64,000 nucleotides of DNA from Flavobacterium sp. (GTDB lineage Bacteria > Bacteroidota > Bacteroidia > Flavobacteriales > Flavobacteriaceae): assembly GCA_023251135.1 (NCBI GenBank), contig JAHEZJ010000026.1:35643-99642 (forward strand), read 5' to 3'. The notes beneath the pieces are model-generated. The model did not search any database. It saw nothing but the letters and a program-made list of their open reading frames with translations, and was not told the DNA's origin. Within the stretch, counting starts at the first letter, position 1. Each line of letters starts with the position of its first letter. Of the stretch, positions 57,301 through 64,000 are shown one piece after another. The translations under genes were made by a program, and so were the position numbers.

Positions 57301-57575
57301 CCACAGCCACTGAAAAAGCACTGGCTAAAATATGGGAAGACGTTTTAGAAATCGAAAAAATAGGATTGGCGGATAACTTTTTTGACCTCGGCGGACACAG
57401 TTTAAAAGCCGTCAAAATGTTCAACCTGATCCACAACGAATTTGAGATCAGACTTAGCCTGTCCGAGCTGTTCAACCATCCAACCGTAGCCAGTTTATCC
57501 AACGAAATTGATAATATGGTTTGGGTCAATAACGAAGAGCTGGAAGATGTTGAAAGCGAGAATATCACCATATGA
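51312..57575 (+). CDS. NRPS 5: C(DCL-like) - A - T - C - A - T (unassigned, Val)
   Basis: A 2087-residue protein. It starts directly at the C1 core (MKIKDIYPLTPLQEGIYFHW), with no docking domain. The LQEGxxFH form is usual in condensation domains that accept a D donor, fitting the E domain before it. C1 has HHIIMDG at His134-His135. A1 has YTSGSTGKPKG at about 593 and T1 Ser988. C2 has HHIIFDG at His1179-His1180. A2 has YTSGSTGEPKG at about 1642 and T2 Ser2030. The A1 pocket reads D-I-F-H-F-G-L-I-F, which I cannot assign. A2 reads D-A-F-W-V-G-G-T-F, near the Val pocket. The tail EDVESENITI resembles the C-termini of NRPS 2, NRPS 3 and the PKS. Its first module looks like the template of NRPS 6. 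Confidence 0.94.
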   Translation: MKIKDIYPLTPLQEGIYFHWKLSKSMYFEQSSYKIQAELDLHYLKESYDQLIARHDVLRTCFRDNVGEDLLQIVQNEVPSNFTYLDITQNSNETVASVKEQDIAKSFDLSTGSQMRLTVVKTSENHYELIWSHHHIIMDGWCIGILIGEFFALYEGLVQGKTNILPKATSYSDYVKWLMKNDKAKSLHYWNHYLEDFQGINTLPFPKKNTDAYSPGEVFYTVSGDLREQLGVFCQQNGITENVFFQTVWGILLAKYNNTNDVVFGGVVSGRPAEIYDVANIIGLFINTIPVRISFDNQTTVKQILLQTQEQAIKSLPYHYNSISEIQLGVNGNQPLFDHIIVFENYAAAEAIASELAENEKTNITLLETEFYEGENYDFSLAIIPGKDISIRFTFNAEKYENSSITYLKDHFEQVLNSVVANFDLPVSEIELLKESEKEAVLLLSGHDGLKETSPEYTLVELFENAVAENQNNIALVYGEEEYSFAALNAIADEFANFLKLEHNVALGDFIALQLDRSDWLVVALLGILKAGAVYVPLHINLPQDRVDYILEDTNCGIIIDDDFINRFKAAPKTAAATSAVTIAPSDLAYLIYTSGSTGKPKGVLVEHSNISALLINTKDNFVISQKPSMPLLASNSFDIFLFELFHPLLAGGKVVMVPNEEIKDMGELTRILSHTNSFHAVPTLMRAVIDHIKTNKSQPLYQHIESIFIGGDKIPVGILEEIREVFTNAVINVLYGPTEGSIFITSESYLPGVKQFPNAVIGKSNAHNATYVLDDHLKLCPYYSIGELCISGNQVTRGYLNKAEITAEKFIVNPFKTDEKLYRTGDMVKRLPNGKIEFVGRKDNQVKVRGYRIELEEIENALLSSEHVDFAIAKTITVSGEEKEIVAYLKAKKQMAPQELALFLKGILPSFMIPDYYIQLEEIPLTVNGKIDAKKLPHPLQINTVKETEYVGAVTQTEIKLTEIWRRILDRKTIGIEDNFFHLGGHSLKMIKLSNQIFVNFGIHLNIKEIYIHPTIKEQALFIDSSLNGYTVSIPPAAIAASYPLSSSQYRMWNICSIDSQANKAYNIRIIDVKNAAVNIAPFTKALQHLIERHEILRTAFVTNENGEPRQVVVPVEKLDPLEIEYLDLRNSETLEKNLQQALAATGDVSFDLETPPLMKVGLISAKDDQWIVSILFHHIIFDGWSTDVFVKELYALYENYNEGKEVVLPPLAVQFKDYASWEQSTIKSDAIAADKEYWLKQFEGNLPILSELGDQKRPNIKTHNGGVISKVLEGSVLKELNSLCDRQEVSLFMVFLAAANVLIYKNTGDQDIITGSPIVNRDYPELFDQIGFYANTIPLRTHLEDNVSFLDILKQVKENVIQAKEHQKFPLDELISLLNIKYDASRNPLFDIVVTAREENNPKEDAARIDTIIEAIGSSINAKFDLTFDFLITANTLTVSLQYNSDVFSAQKITSLLHHLEQILLQISTQADQKISAIDCLTAAEKEHLLKELSGHQTHYPKESSIIELFEKQVKSTPDKTALVYKEKKYSYQELNSVANQLANYLEENCNLTGDLAAVYLPKSEWQIISILALLKSGCAYVPIAADYPQERISYIIKDANAECLIRVDLIEEFVKTQHEYSAQFESKYAKANDLAYVMYTSGSTGEPKGVLIEQQSVVRLVKNTNFINLTGEEVLLATGAFSFDATTFEYWGMLLNGGTLVICDENTLLSVRGMNEVVANQNVTIMWLTAGWLHQLVDENLILFKNLKTIVCGGDVLSPHHITKLKTTYPELVVVNGYGPTENTTFSLTHTIDLPIKTTVPIGVPISNSTVYLMDKNHQLVPKGAIGEICVGGDGLARGYLNNAELTHSKFITNPYNTQERLYKTGDLGRWTANNTIEFIGRKDNQVKLRGYRIELGEIENILCSHEAIDSALVVITDSAAGEKNLVAYLVADREIESSSLKNWLRAQLPKYMIPSHFAFLDEFPLNINGKVDRARLPEVTLLETERAAYIEPATATEKALAKIWEDVLEIEKIGLADNFFDLGGHSLKAVKMFNLIHNEFEIRLSLSELFNHPTVASLSNEIDNMVWVNNEELEDVESENITI

Positions 57576-57635
57576 TGAAATAGAAAACCTAACCCTTAAA
57601 TCGAAAGCCCCTTAAAATCGAACCGTAATTAATCT

Positions 57636-60600
57636 ATGAAAATAAAAGAAATATATGCACTAAACCCTTTACAGGAGGGAATTTTTTTTCGCTGGCAAAT
57701 CTCAGACAAGGAGTATTTTGAACAGTCCTGCTACCACATCTACGGGAAAGTTGAGGTTGAATTATTACATCAAACATTTGATTTTTTGGTGTCGAGACAT
57801 GATGCACTAAGAACCTGTTTTAACAATACAACAGTAAATGATATTTTACAAGTGGTGCTCGAAAGTGTCCCTTCCGGTTTTAATTACCAGGATGAGAGTG
57901 CCAATAAAAATTTTTCGCTTGAAAATTTTAAAAAATCAGATCGCGAAAAAGGATTTAACCTAAACAAAGGTTCACAAATAAGGCTTACCGTTATTAAACT
58001 GCAGGAGGATGTCTTCGAGTTTATCTGGAGTTACCATCACATTATTTTAGACGGCTGGAGTGCCGGGATATTGATAAAAGATTTTTTTTACGTTTACAAA
58101 TGTTTATTGGCTGGTCATGCCGTTCAATTATCGCCAGCGCCAAGTAATTCGGCCTATAGCAAGTGGCTGATGCAGCTCGATAAAAAAAGCATAGCAGCCT
58201 ATTGGGAGGATTATCTTTCGGGATTTGAAACCAACACCGGAATACCGTTTTTTAATCCCGAAAATCAAAAGGAGGAAGAAACAGAAGTTAAAACAATTCA
58301 TACCCTGTCCCGAAAAAATAAAGAGGCGGTTACAGCACTCTGCCAAAAATTAGGGATTACCGAAAACATCTTTTTTCAGACCATTTGGGGAATGCTGCTG
58401 GCGAAATACAATGATACCGAGGATGTTGTTTTTGGGAGTGTCGTTTCAGGCCGGCCTTCAGAAGTAGACCGAATAGAGGAAATGTTGGGGCTTTTTATCA
58501 ATACAATTCCGGTACGGATAAAATTTGATGCGGCGGCAACCCTAAGGAATATCCTGATCGCTACGCAAAAAGAGGCCATAGAGAGTATTCCAAATCATTA
58601 TATTCAACTGGCAGAAATACAGTCAAAGAGTAATTTGGGACAGCAGTTATTTGATACTTTGGTGGTTTACGAAAATTATCCGGCACAGGAATACTTAGAG
58701 GAAGAGTTAATCAATTCAGCTCAGGATGCCTTAAAAGTAGTAGCCGTAGAAGCATTTGAAAAGACCAATTATAATTTTTCACTGGCCATAGTTCCAGGCA
58801 TCGATACCTTGCTGAGGTTTACATACAATGCACAAAAATACAGTCCTGAATTTATAGAAAACTTAAAAAAATGTTTTGAGCACCTCTATACTCAGGTTCT
58901 CGAAAATCCGGATAGTTTATTTTCTGAAATTGATTTAGTAGCAGGAGAAGAAAGAAACCGTTTATTTTTTGATTTCAACAGAGAGACTTTTGATATTTCG
59001 GCCAGCCATACGATCATCAGTTATTTTTCGAAGCAGGTCTTAAAAAATCCAAATAAAACGGCGGTAAAGTACAACACAGAATCGCTTAGTTATCAGGAAT
59101 TAGACGAAAAAAGCAACAAGCTTGGCCATTATCTTATTGATAGTTATGGAATAAAAGAGCATGATTTTGTTGCGGTCGAGTTAGAGCGGTCAGAAATGTT
59201 AATCGTAACCATTTTAGCCATTTTTAAACTAGGCGCTGTTTATGTTCCGATTGATACTCATTTTCCCGAAGAAAGAAAAAAAATCATAACCGAAAGCAGT
59301 CAGTGTGTACTGGTAGTGAACGAAAATAACATCAAAGAATTTGAAAACTCTACTCAGAATGACGCTGCCCTAAACAGAGAAATTAAGCCTTCTCAAATTG
59401 CTTACACCATCTATACCTCGGGGTCAACCGGAAAGCCTAAAGGGGTTATGGTGACACATCAGAATTTCAGTGTGCTTTTGGCCAATTGCCGAAAAAAATT
59501 TGGAACAGCTGCCACAGCACATTTTCCTGTTTTAGCCTCAAACTCCTTTGATATTTTTTTCTTTGAAGTTTTTTATCCTTTAACCATAGGTGGTACCATC
59601 ACAGTATTAAGTACGGAGACCATACAGGATCTTGCGTTTTTGAACCAGGAAATTGAAAAGATCAATGCTTTTCATGCGGTACCGGTTTTAATGAGACAGC
59701 TGCTCGATTATATTATTGATTTTGACATTGCAGATCGTTTTTCACATATCACAAAAGTATTTATGGGAGGAGAAGCTTCTTCCAACCAAACACTGGAAGA
59801 TTTGTCAAAGGTATTTCGTAACGCTTCTATTCATGTGTTGTACGGTCCTACTGAGGGAACCATTTTTGTAACGGGACAAACTTATTTGCACCAACAGAAA
59901 CGTTACAATCCACAGCTGATAGGAACCCCTAACAAAGGCTCTAAAATATACCTGTTGGATTCGGCAAATAATCTCGTGCCCATAGGAGTTCCCGGAGAAA
60001 TTTGCATTGCCGGCGAACAGGTAGCAGAGGGATATTTAAACCATGAAGGTAGCGAAAGAGAAGTTTTTAGGACTGATTTTTTTTCACGAAAAAAGCTTTA
60101 TAAAACAGGCGATTTAGCCCGCTGGCATTTTAATGGAGTTTTGGAGTTTATAGGCCGAAAAGACAGTCAGATTAAATTGAACGGATACCGCATAGAACTT
60201 GGTGAAATCGAAGCCGTATTTCAGGAACAGGAAAAAATTAAAAAGGCTATCGTTTTAGCGGATAACCAGAAGGAAGATCAAAAAAGAATAGTCGCTTTTT
60301 ACACGGGGCCCGAAAAACTGGATGAAAGGGAATTGAGAAATCAGCTGCAGCAAAAATTGCCTGCGTACATGATTCCTTCAAAAATAGTGTGGGTAGAGGA
60401 ATTTCCAACTCTGATCAACGGAAAAACAAATACCAAAGCCTTATTGACTTTAGGCAGGCAAACCGTTAAAAGCGAACAATATACTTTGCCTAAAACCGAG
60501 TTGGAAGCAAAAATACTGAACGTCTGGAAGACCATCCTCTGTAATGAAAATATCGGCATACAAGATCCTTTTTTTGAAGTAGGAGGTAATTCTATTTCTC

Positions 60601-60812
60601 TCATGAAAATGGTCCGAATGGTCAACAAAGAACTGGATATCAACTTAAAAGTACTCAATGCCTTTAAGTTTAGCACCATCGAAGCACTTGTCAATCATAT
60701 CACACAGGATATAGAACCGGTTCTTGAAGAAGCAGACGAGAAAAATTTGAAATCTGTTGATATCGTACAACAGACGATGTCAATTTTAAAAAAGAAACAG
60801 CAAATAAATTAA
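57636..60812 (+). CDS. NRPS 6: C(DCL-like) - A - T (unassigned, same pocket as NRPS 5 module 1)
   Basis: A single-module protein of 1058 residues. It starts MKIKEIYALNPLQEGIFFRW, nearly as NRPS 5 does. HHIILDG is at His134-His135 and YTSGSTGKPKG at about 593, the same residue numbers as in NRPS 5. The carrier is VGGNS with Ser986, with Asn where His or Asp is usual. The A pocket D-I-F-H-F-G-L-I-F equals that of NRPS 5 A1, so a module duplication is likely. The C-terminal tail of about 50 residues (EPVLEEADEKNLKSVDIVQQ...KKKQQIN) is not of the acidic/Ile type and probably docks to the polyketide synthase that follows 26 nt later. Confidence 0.94.
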   Translation: MKIKEIYALNPLQEGIFFRWQISDKEYFEQSCYHIYGKVEVELLHQTFDFLVSRHDALRTCFNNTTVNDILQVVLESVPSGFNYQDESANKNFSLENFKKSDREKGFNLNKGSQIRLTVIKLQEDVFEFIWSYHHIILDGWSAGILIKDFFYVYKCLLAGHAVQLSPAPSNSAYSKWLMQLDKKSIAAYWEDYLSGFETNTGIPFFNPENQKEEETEVKTIHTLSRKNKEAVTALCQKLGITENIFFQTIWGMLLAKYNDTEDVVFGSVVSGRPSEVDRIEEMLGLFINTIPVRIKFDAAATLRNILIATQKEAIESIPNHYIQLAEIQSKSNLGQQLFDTLVVYENYPAQEYLEEELINSAQDALKVVAVEAFEKTNYNFSLAIVPGIDTLLRFTYNAQKYSPEFIENLKKCFEHLYTQVLENPDSLFSEIDLVAGEERNRLFFDFNRETFDISASHTIISYFSKQVLKNPNKTAVKYNTESLSYQELDEKSNKLGHYLIDSYGIKEHDFVAVELERSEMLIVTILAIFKLGAVYVPIDTHFPEERKKIITESSQCVLVVNENNIKEFENSTQNDAALNREIKPSQIAYTIYTSGSTGKPKGVMVTHQNFSVLLANCRKKFGTAATAHFPVLASNSFDIFFFEVFYPLTIGGTITVLSTETIQDLAFLNQEIEKINAFHAVPVLMRQLLDYIIDFDIADRFSHITKVFMGGEASSNQTLEDLSKVFRNASIHVLYGPTEGTIFVTGQTYLHQQKRYNPQLIGTPNKGSKIYLLDSANNLVPIGVPGEICIAGEQVAEGYLNHEGSEREVFRTDFFSRKKLYKTGDLARWHFNGVLEFIGRKDSQIKLNGYRIELGEIEAVFQEQEKIKKAIVLADNQKEDQKRIVAFYTGPEKLDERELRNQLQQKLPAYMIPSKIVWVEEFPTLINGKTNTKALLTLGRQTVKSEQYTLPKTELEAKILNVWKTILCNENIGIQDPFFEVGGNSISLMKMVRMVNKELDINLKVLNAFKFSTIEALVNHITQDIEPVLEEADEKNLKSVDIVQQTMSILKKKQQIN

Positions 60813-60838
60813 GGAGTATCTCAATAAAGTAAATTCAA

Positions 60839-63550
60839 ATGGCAACAAACGATAATACAGGTTTAGAAATTGCAATAATAGGAATGTCATGTCACGTGCC
60901 TGGAGCAAATGACTGGAGAACGTTTTGGAACAATATTTCGAAAGGACAAGAGTCTGTTTACACCTTATCAGAAGAAGAACTTCTCGAGAGAGGCTATATT
61001 AAAAAGGAAACCGACACGAATTTACACATTCCGGTTCTGGCAGAAATAGGGAACAAAGGAAGTTTTGATGCCGCCTTTTTCGGATTTACACCTTATGAGG
61101 CAGCACTAATGAGTCCGGTACACCGTTTGTTTTTGCAATCGGCCTGGGAAGCTCTCGAAGATGCGGGATGTTTAGCTGAATCGGCTATAAGTATTTATGT
61201 GGGCGGCGGTGATGACACTCCGTGGAAAGCACATGTTGCCCTGAATGGCGATAGCAGTAAATTAGATAATCTTACCCTTGATTTTATTACAAACAAAGAC
61301 CATTTACCGACTCTAACTTCCCACAAGTTAAATTTACAAGGCCCTTCATTTTCTATTAATACGGCTTGTTCGACTTCACTTTCTGCCGTTCATTTGGCTT
61401 GCCGCGGGCTCCTGTTCGGAGAAGCGAAAATAGCGTTGGCCGGAGGAGTTTCTTTAATGCTGGAACCCCGCTCAGGTTACGAATACAAAGAAGGATTTAT
61501 TTATTCAAAAGACGGACATTGCAGAGCATTTGATAAAGAGGCCAGCGGAACCATAGGCAGCGAAGGCGTTGGGATTGTCGTGCTGAAACAGCTGGAAAAA
61601 GCCATAGAAGATAAGGATCATATTTATGCTGTAATCAAAGGGGGCGCAGCCAATAACGACGGAAACCGAAAAGTTGGCTATACAGCGCCAAGTGTGGAAG
61701 GAGAAATGGAATGTATCAGACTGGCGCATAAAATGGCAGGGATATCTCCTGATAGCGTGAGTTATGTAGAAGCACACGGAACAGGCACCACCTTAGGAGA
61801 TCCGATTGAAGTGGAAGCACTTAATATGGCTTTTGAAAACAATACAGAACAAAACTGTTTACTGGGTTCGGTGAAAAATAATATTGGCCATACCGATACA
61901 GCAGCAGGAGTGGTGGGTTTGATAAAAACAGCCCTTAGCTTAAAATACCGTCAGATACCGGGAACCATAAATTACAACGATCCAAATCCGAAAATCAATT
62001 TTAACGAAGGTCCTTTTTATGTCAAAAAAGAACTTCACAAATGGGAGTCGGTAAATAATGCGCCTCTTCGCGCAGGAGTAAGTTCCTTTGGAATAGGAGG
62101 AACAAACGTACATCTGGTTTTGGAAGTAGCTCCTCAAAAAAATAAAAATACCGCAGAAGAAACCTCCCAGCTCTTCCTTTTTTCGGCCAAATCAAAGAAT
62201 TCACTTCAAAGCTACCTTTTGAAATTTAAGCAATTTCTAAAAAATGAAAAGGACATTGCGCTGGAGGAAGTAGCTTATACACTGCAGACAGGAAAAAAAC
62301 AATTCGCTTACAGAGCGGCAATAAACGCTAAAAATAAAGAGGAATTAGCAAGACAGCTTGCTCTTTTAGTCAATGAAGAAAAGATAAACAAAGCTGACGA
62401 AAAGAAGAAAACGATAGTGGTATTCTTTCCTCATATCAACGACAGCGATATTCGGTTTTATAGCAACCTTTATCAGGAAAATAGCGGTTTCAGGAGTAAA
62501 ATGGATCAAAATATCGCACCACTGGAATTGGGTGCCTATGATCTTAAAAAGTGGATGAAGGAAACAGCGGCTACGGGAAAATCAGGAGATAAAACCCTTG
62601 CCAAAGTATTTGTGCTGTTGTCCGGTTATACTTTAGCCAACTTATGGAAAGAATACGGGATACGCATCCAGTATACCGCAGGTGTTGGAACAGGCGAATA
62701 TACTGCCGCCTGTATTTCCGGAATATTGCAGCTCAAAGAAGTAATCGAGATGATGTTGTACGATGAAAACGAATTAAGCCTACAGCCCGCTCAGATTGCT
62801 TTTATACAGGCAGCCAAAGATATCGTTATAAAAGAAGGAACTTTGACTCCTGTAAAATATTGGGTAAAGGACAGAAACATAGAAATTAACGCACCGTTAT
62901 CTTTTACGGATATTGTGCAGTACAACTCATCCGTTCTTTTGGAAATGAGTGCTAGTACAAAGCTGGCGCAGTTTTTAGATACCCTTCCAACTGAAAATTT
63001 TGAAGAAAAAAGCCGTATCTCAATTTCTTTAGCACCAACGGATCAAACCGTTACTGCAGACGACATCTTAAAAAATACATTAAAAAACCTTTGGCTGTCG
63101 GGAGAAAATATAGATTGGGAAAAAACCTATCATGACAATCATCCGGCAAAAACATCCCTGCCGGTTTATGAATTTGAGAAAAACGACTATCCGCATGTGG
63201 TAAACTTAACAGCTGAAAACTTTACTTTTTTTAATCAGAAAGAGGAAAAAATCGAAGTTGCTCTGAAAGTGAATGTCCCACAGAAGAAAAAGCAAACCAC
63301 ATCAGAAATTGTGCATTCCGTGTTTGTGGAATTTCTGGGAGAAGATAAAGTAGATCCGGACAAAGACCTTTTCGAAATTGGTTGTGACTCCCTCAAAGGA
63401 ATGTTAATCCTGAACAAAATTAAAAACGAACTGCAGGTCGAATTATCACTGATGGACTTTATGGAACACAGCTCCGTAAGAGAACTAACCGAAACCATCG
63501 AAGCCATTGCCGGCAAACAATATCAGGAAGTAAAAACGATTACCATTTAG
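60839..63550 (+). CDS. Type I PKS module: KS - degenerate AT - ACP, no reductive domains
   Basis: A 903-residue protein. KS spans about 5-430, with complete active site: Cys177 (TACSTS), His313 (EAHGTGT), His351 (KNNIGH). Residues about 440-800 align by eye to an acyltransferase region but have lost its key motifs. The FPGQG start reads VVFFPHIND, and GHSxGE reads GVGTGE with Gly617 where the nucleophilic Ser belongs. ACP spans about 825-895, with GCDS and Ser851. No KR, DH or MT. It would add one C2 unit, left as a beta-keto group, to the peptide from NRPS 6. Extender loading must come from an AT elsewhere (trans) unless the domain works in an unknown way. The tail QEVKTITI suggests docking to the TubC domain of the next NRPS. 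Confidence 0.92.
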   Translation: MATNDNTGLEIAIIGMSCHVPGANDWRTFWNNISKGQESVYTLSEEELLERGYIKKETDTNLHIPVLAEIGNKGSFDAAFFGFTPYEAALMSPVHRLFLQSAWEALEDAGCLAESAISIYVGGGDDTPWKAHVALNGDSSKLDNLTLDFITNKDHLPTLTSHKLNLQGPSFSINTACSTSLSAVHLACRGLLFGEAKIALAGGVSLMLEPRSGYEYKEGFIYSKDGHCRAFDKEASGTIGSEGVGIVVLKQLEKAIEDKDHIYAVIKGGAANNDGNRKVGYTAPSVEGEMECIRLAHKMAGISPDSVSYVEAHGTGTTLGDPIEVEALNMAFENNTEQNCLLGSVKNNIGHTDTAAGVVGLIKTALSLKYRQIPGTINYNDPNPKINFNEGPFYVKKELHKWESVNNAPLRAGVSSFGIGGTNVHLVLEVAPQKNKNTAEETSQLFLFSAKSKNSLQSYLLKFKQFLKNEKDIALEEVAYTLQTGKKQFAYRAAINAKNKEELARQLALLVNEEKINKADEKKKTIVVFFPHINDSDIRFYSNLYQENSGFRSKMDQNIAPLELGAYDLKKWMKETAATGKSGDKTLAKVFVLLSGYTLANLWKEYGIRIQYTAGVGTGEYTAACISGILQLKEVIEMMLYDENELSLQPAQIAFIQAAKDIVIKEGTLTPVKYWVKDRNIEINAPLSFTDIVQYNSSVLLEMSASTKLAQFLDTLPTENFEEKSRISISLAPTDQTVTADDILKNTLKNLWLSGENIDWEKTYHDNHPAKTSLPVYEFEKNDYPHVVNLTAENFTFFNQKEEKIEVALKVNVPQKKKQTTSEIVHSVFVEFLGEDKVDPDKDLFEIGCDSLKGMLILNKIKNELQVELSLMDFMEHSSVRELTETIEAIAGKQYQEVKTITI

Positions 63551-63652
63551 CCAGGCATCATATAAAAGCACCCTTTTAACCCTTTAGCCCCGTCGTTCTG
63601 AGTAAAAAAAATCTTAGGACACCTTACTCTATTTATTTAAATCGAATTGATT
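63551..63652 (+). other. Short spacer between PKS and next NRPS
   Basis: 102 nt, AT-rich, no terminator-like hairpin or clear promoter; co-transcription with the PKS gene is likely. Confidence 0.5.
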
Positions 63653-64000
63653 ATGAATACACTACAGTTCCTGAATTATTTAGCGGAAGAAAATATTAGC
63701 GTTCAATTAGCTGATGATAATCTGGCCATTTCGTATACAGCTGAAGAAATTTCAGAGGCCGTTTTACAGCAAATAAAAGTGCGTAAAGCTGAAATTGTTG
63801 ACTATTTAAAACAACAACAGCAGCAGAAAAACAAAACGGAAGCAAACATACCTTTGGCACCAGCGGATCTTAAGTATTATCCGCTGACGCCTTCTCAGAC
63901 AAGATCATGGATTGTAAGCCATAACTGGGGCGACAACTATGCCTACAACATGTCTAAAAGCTTTCAGTTTGAAGGAGAATTGGACAGAGCGGCACTTGAG
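63653..64000 (+). CDS. NRPS 7 (start only): TubC docking - C...
   Basis: The ATG at 63653 opens a frame that runs to the window edge (116 codons). Residues 1-58 (MNTLQFLNYLAEENISVQLAD..., ISEAVLQQIKVRKAEIVDYL) are a third TubC-type docking domain with a Gln-rich linker. The beginning of a condensation domain follows (YYPLTPSQTRSWIVSHNWGDNYAYNM). It would receive the chain from the PKS protein. Everything downstream, including any release domain, is outside the window. Confidence 0.9.
   Translation, partial: MNTLQFLNYLAEENISVQLADDNLAISYTAEEISEAVLQQIKVRKAEIVDYLKQQQQQKNKTEANIPLAPADLKYYPLTPSQTRSWIVSHNWGDNYAYNMSKSFQFEGELDRAALE

Overview
The window looks like a chromosomal segment of a Flavobacterium-like member of the Bacteroidota. 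The DNA is AT-rich. Several promoters match the Bacteroidota consensus (TTTG, about 20 bases, TAnnTTTG). One very large secreted protein ends in a type IX secretion (T9SS) sorting domain, and the intergenic repeats are of kinds I associate with Flavobacterium. No rRNA, tRNA, CRISPR array or insertion sequence was seen.

Positions 1-14,740 are mostly housekeeping. On the minus strand lie a LOG-family nucleotide hydrolase (cut by the window edge), uvrA, a Fic protein with its own palindromic promoter, a ClC chloride channel, gamma-glutamyltransferase, an ACP phosphodiesterase-like protein, a lipid acyltransferase and a thioesterase. On the plus strand are glmM, a rhomboid protease and a SIMPL-domain protein. 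Between the LOG gene and uvrA sits a conspicuous array of about 13 palindromic repeat units (1020-1905).

Positions 15,156-24,181 hold a 1766-residue secreted M43-type metalloprotease with five repeats of about 267 residues and a T9SS tail. A regulatory group follows: a LuxR/NarL-type response regulator, a divergent 77-residue lipoprotein, and a TPR-containing histidine kinase. Two matching 17-bp palindromes lie in the divergent promoter region.

Positions 24,811 to the right edge form one long co-oriented assembly-line operon of at least 39 kb that continues beyond the window. It opens with a NusG paralogue of the UpxY/LoaP/RfaH kind, a plausible dedicated antiterminator. It continues with six complete NRPS proteins, a CmlA-like diiron beta-hydroxylase, a KS-(degenerate AT)-ACP polyketide synthase protein, and the start of a further NRPS. 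The complete proteins carry ten adenylation domains. Reading specificity pockets by eye gives, in gene order: Ala, Ala, Ile/Val-like, Val, Ser, Tyr/Phe (candidate for beta-hydroxylation), an unassigned residue that is epimerised to D, unassigned, Val, unassigned (same pocket as the one before Val), then a C2 polyketide unit left as a keto group because no ketoreductase is present. TubC-type N-terminal docking domains and short acidic/isoleucine C-terminal tails suggest how the proteins line up. No thioesterase, MbtH protein, trans-acting AT or transporter is inside the window. I do not recognise the product. The cluster is the best candidate here for something undescribed.
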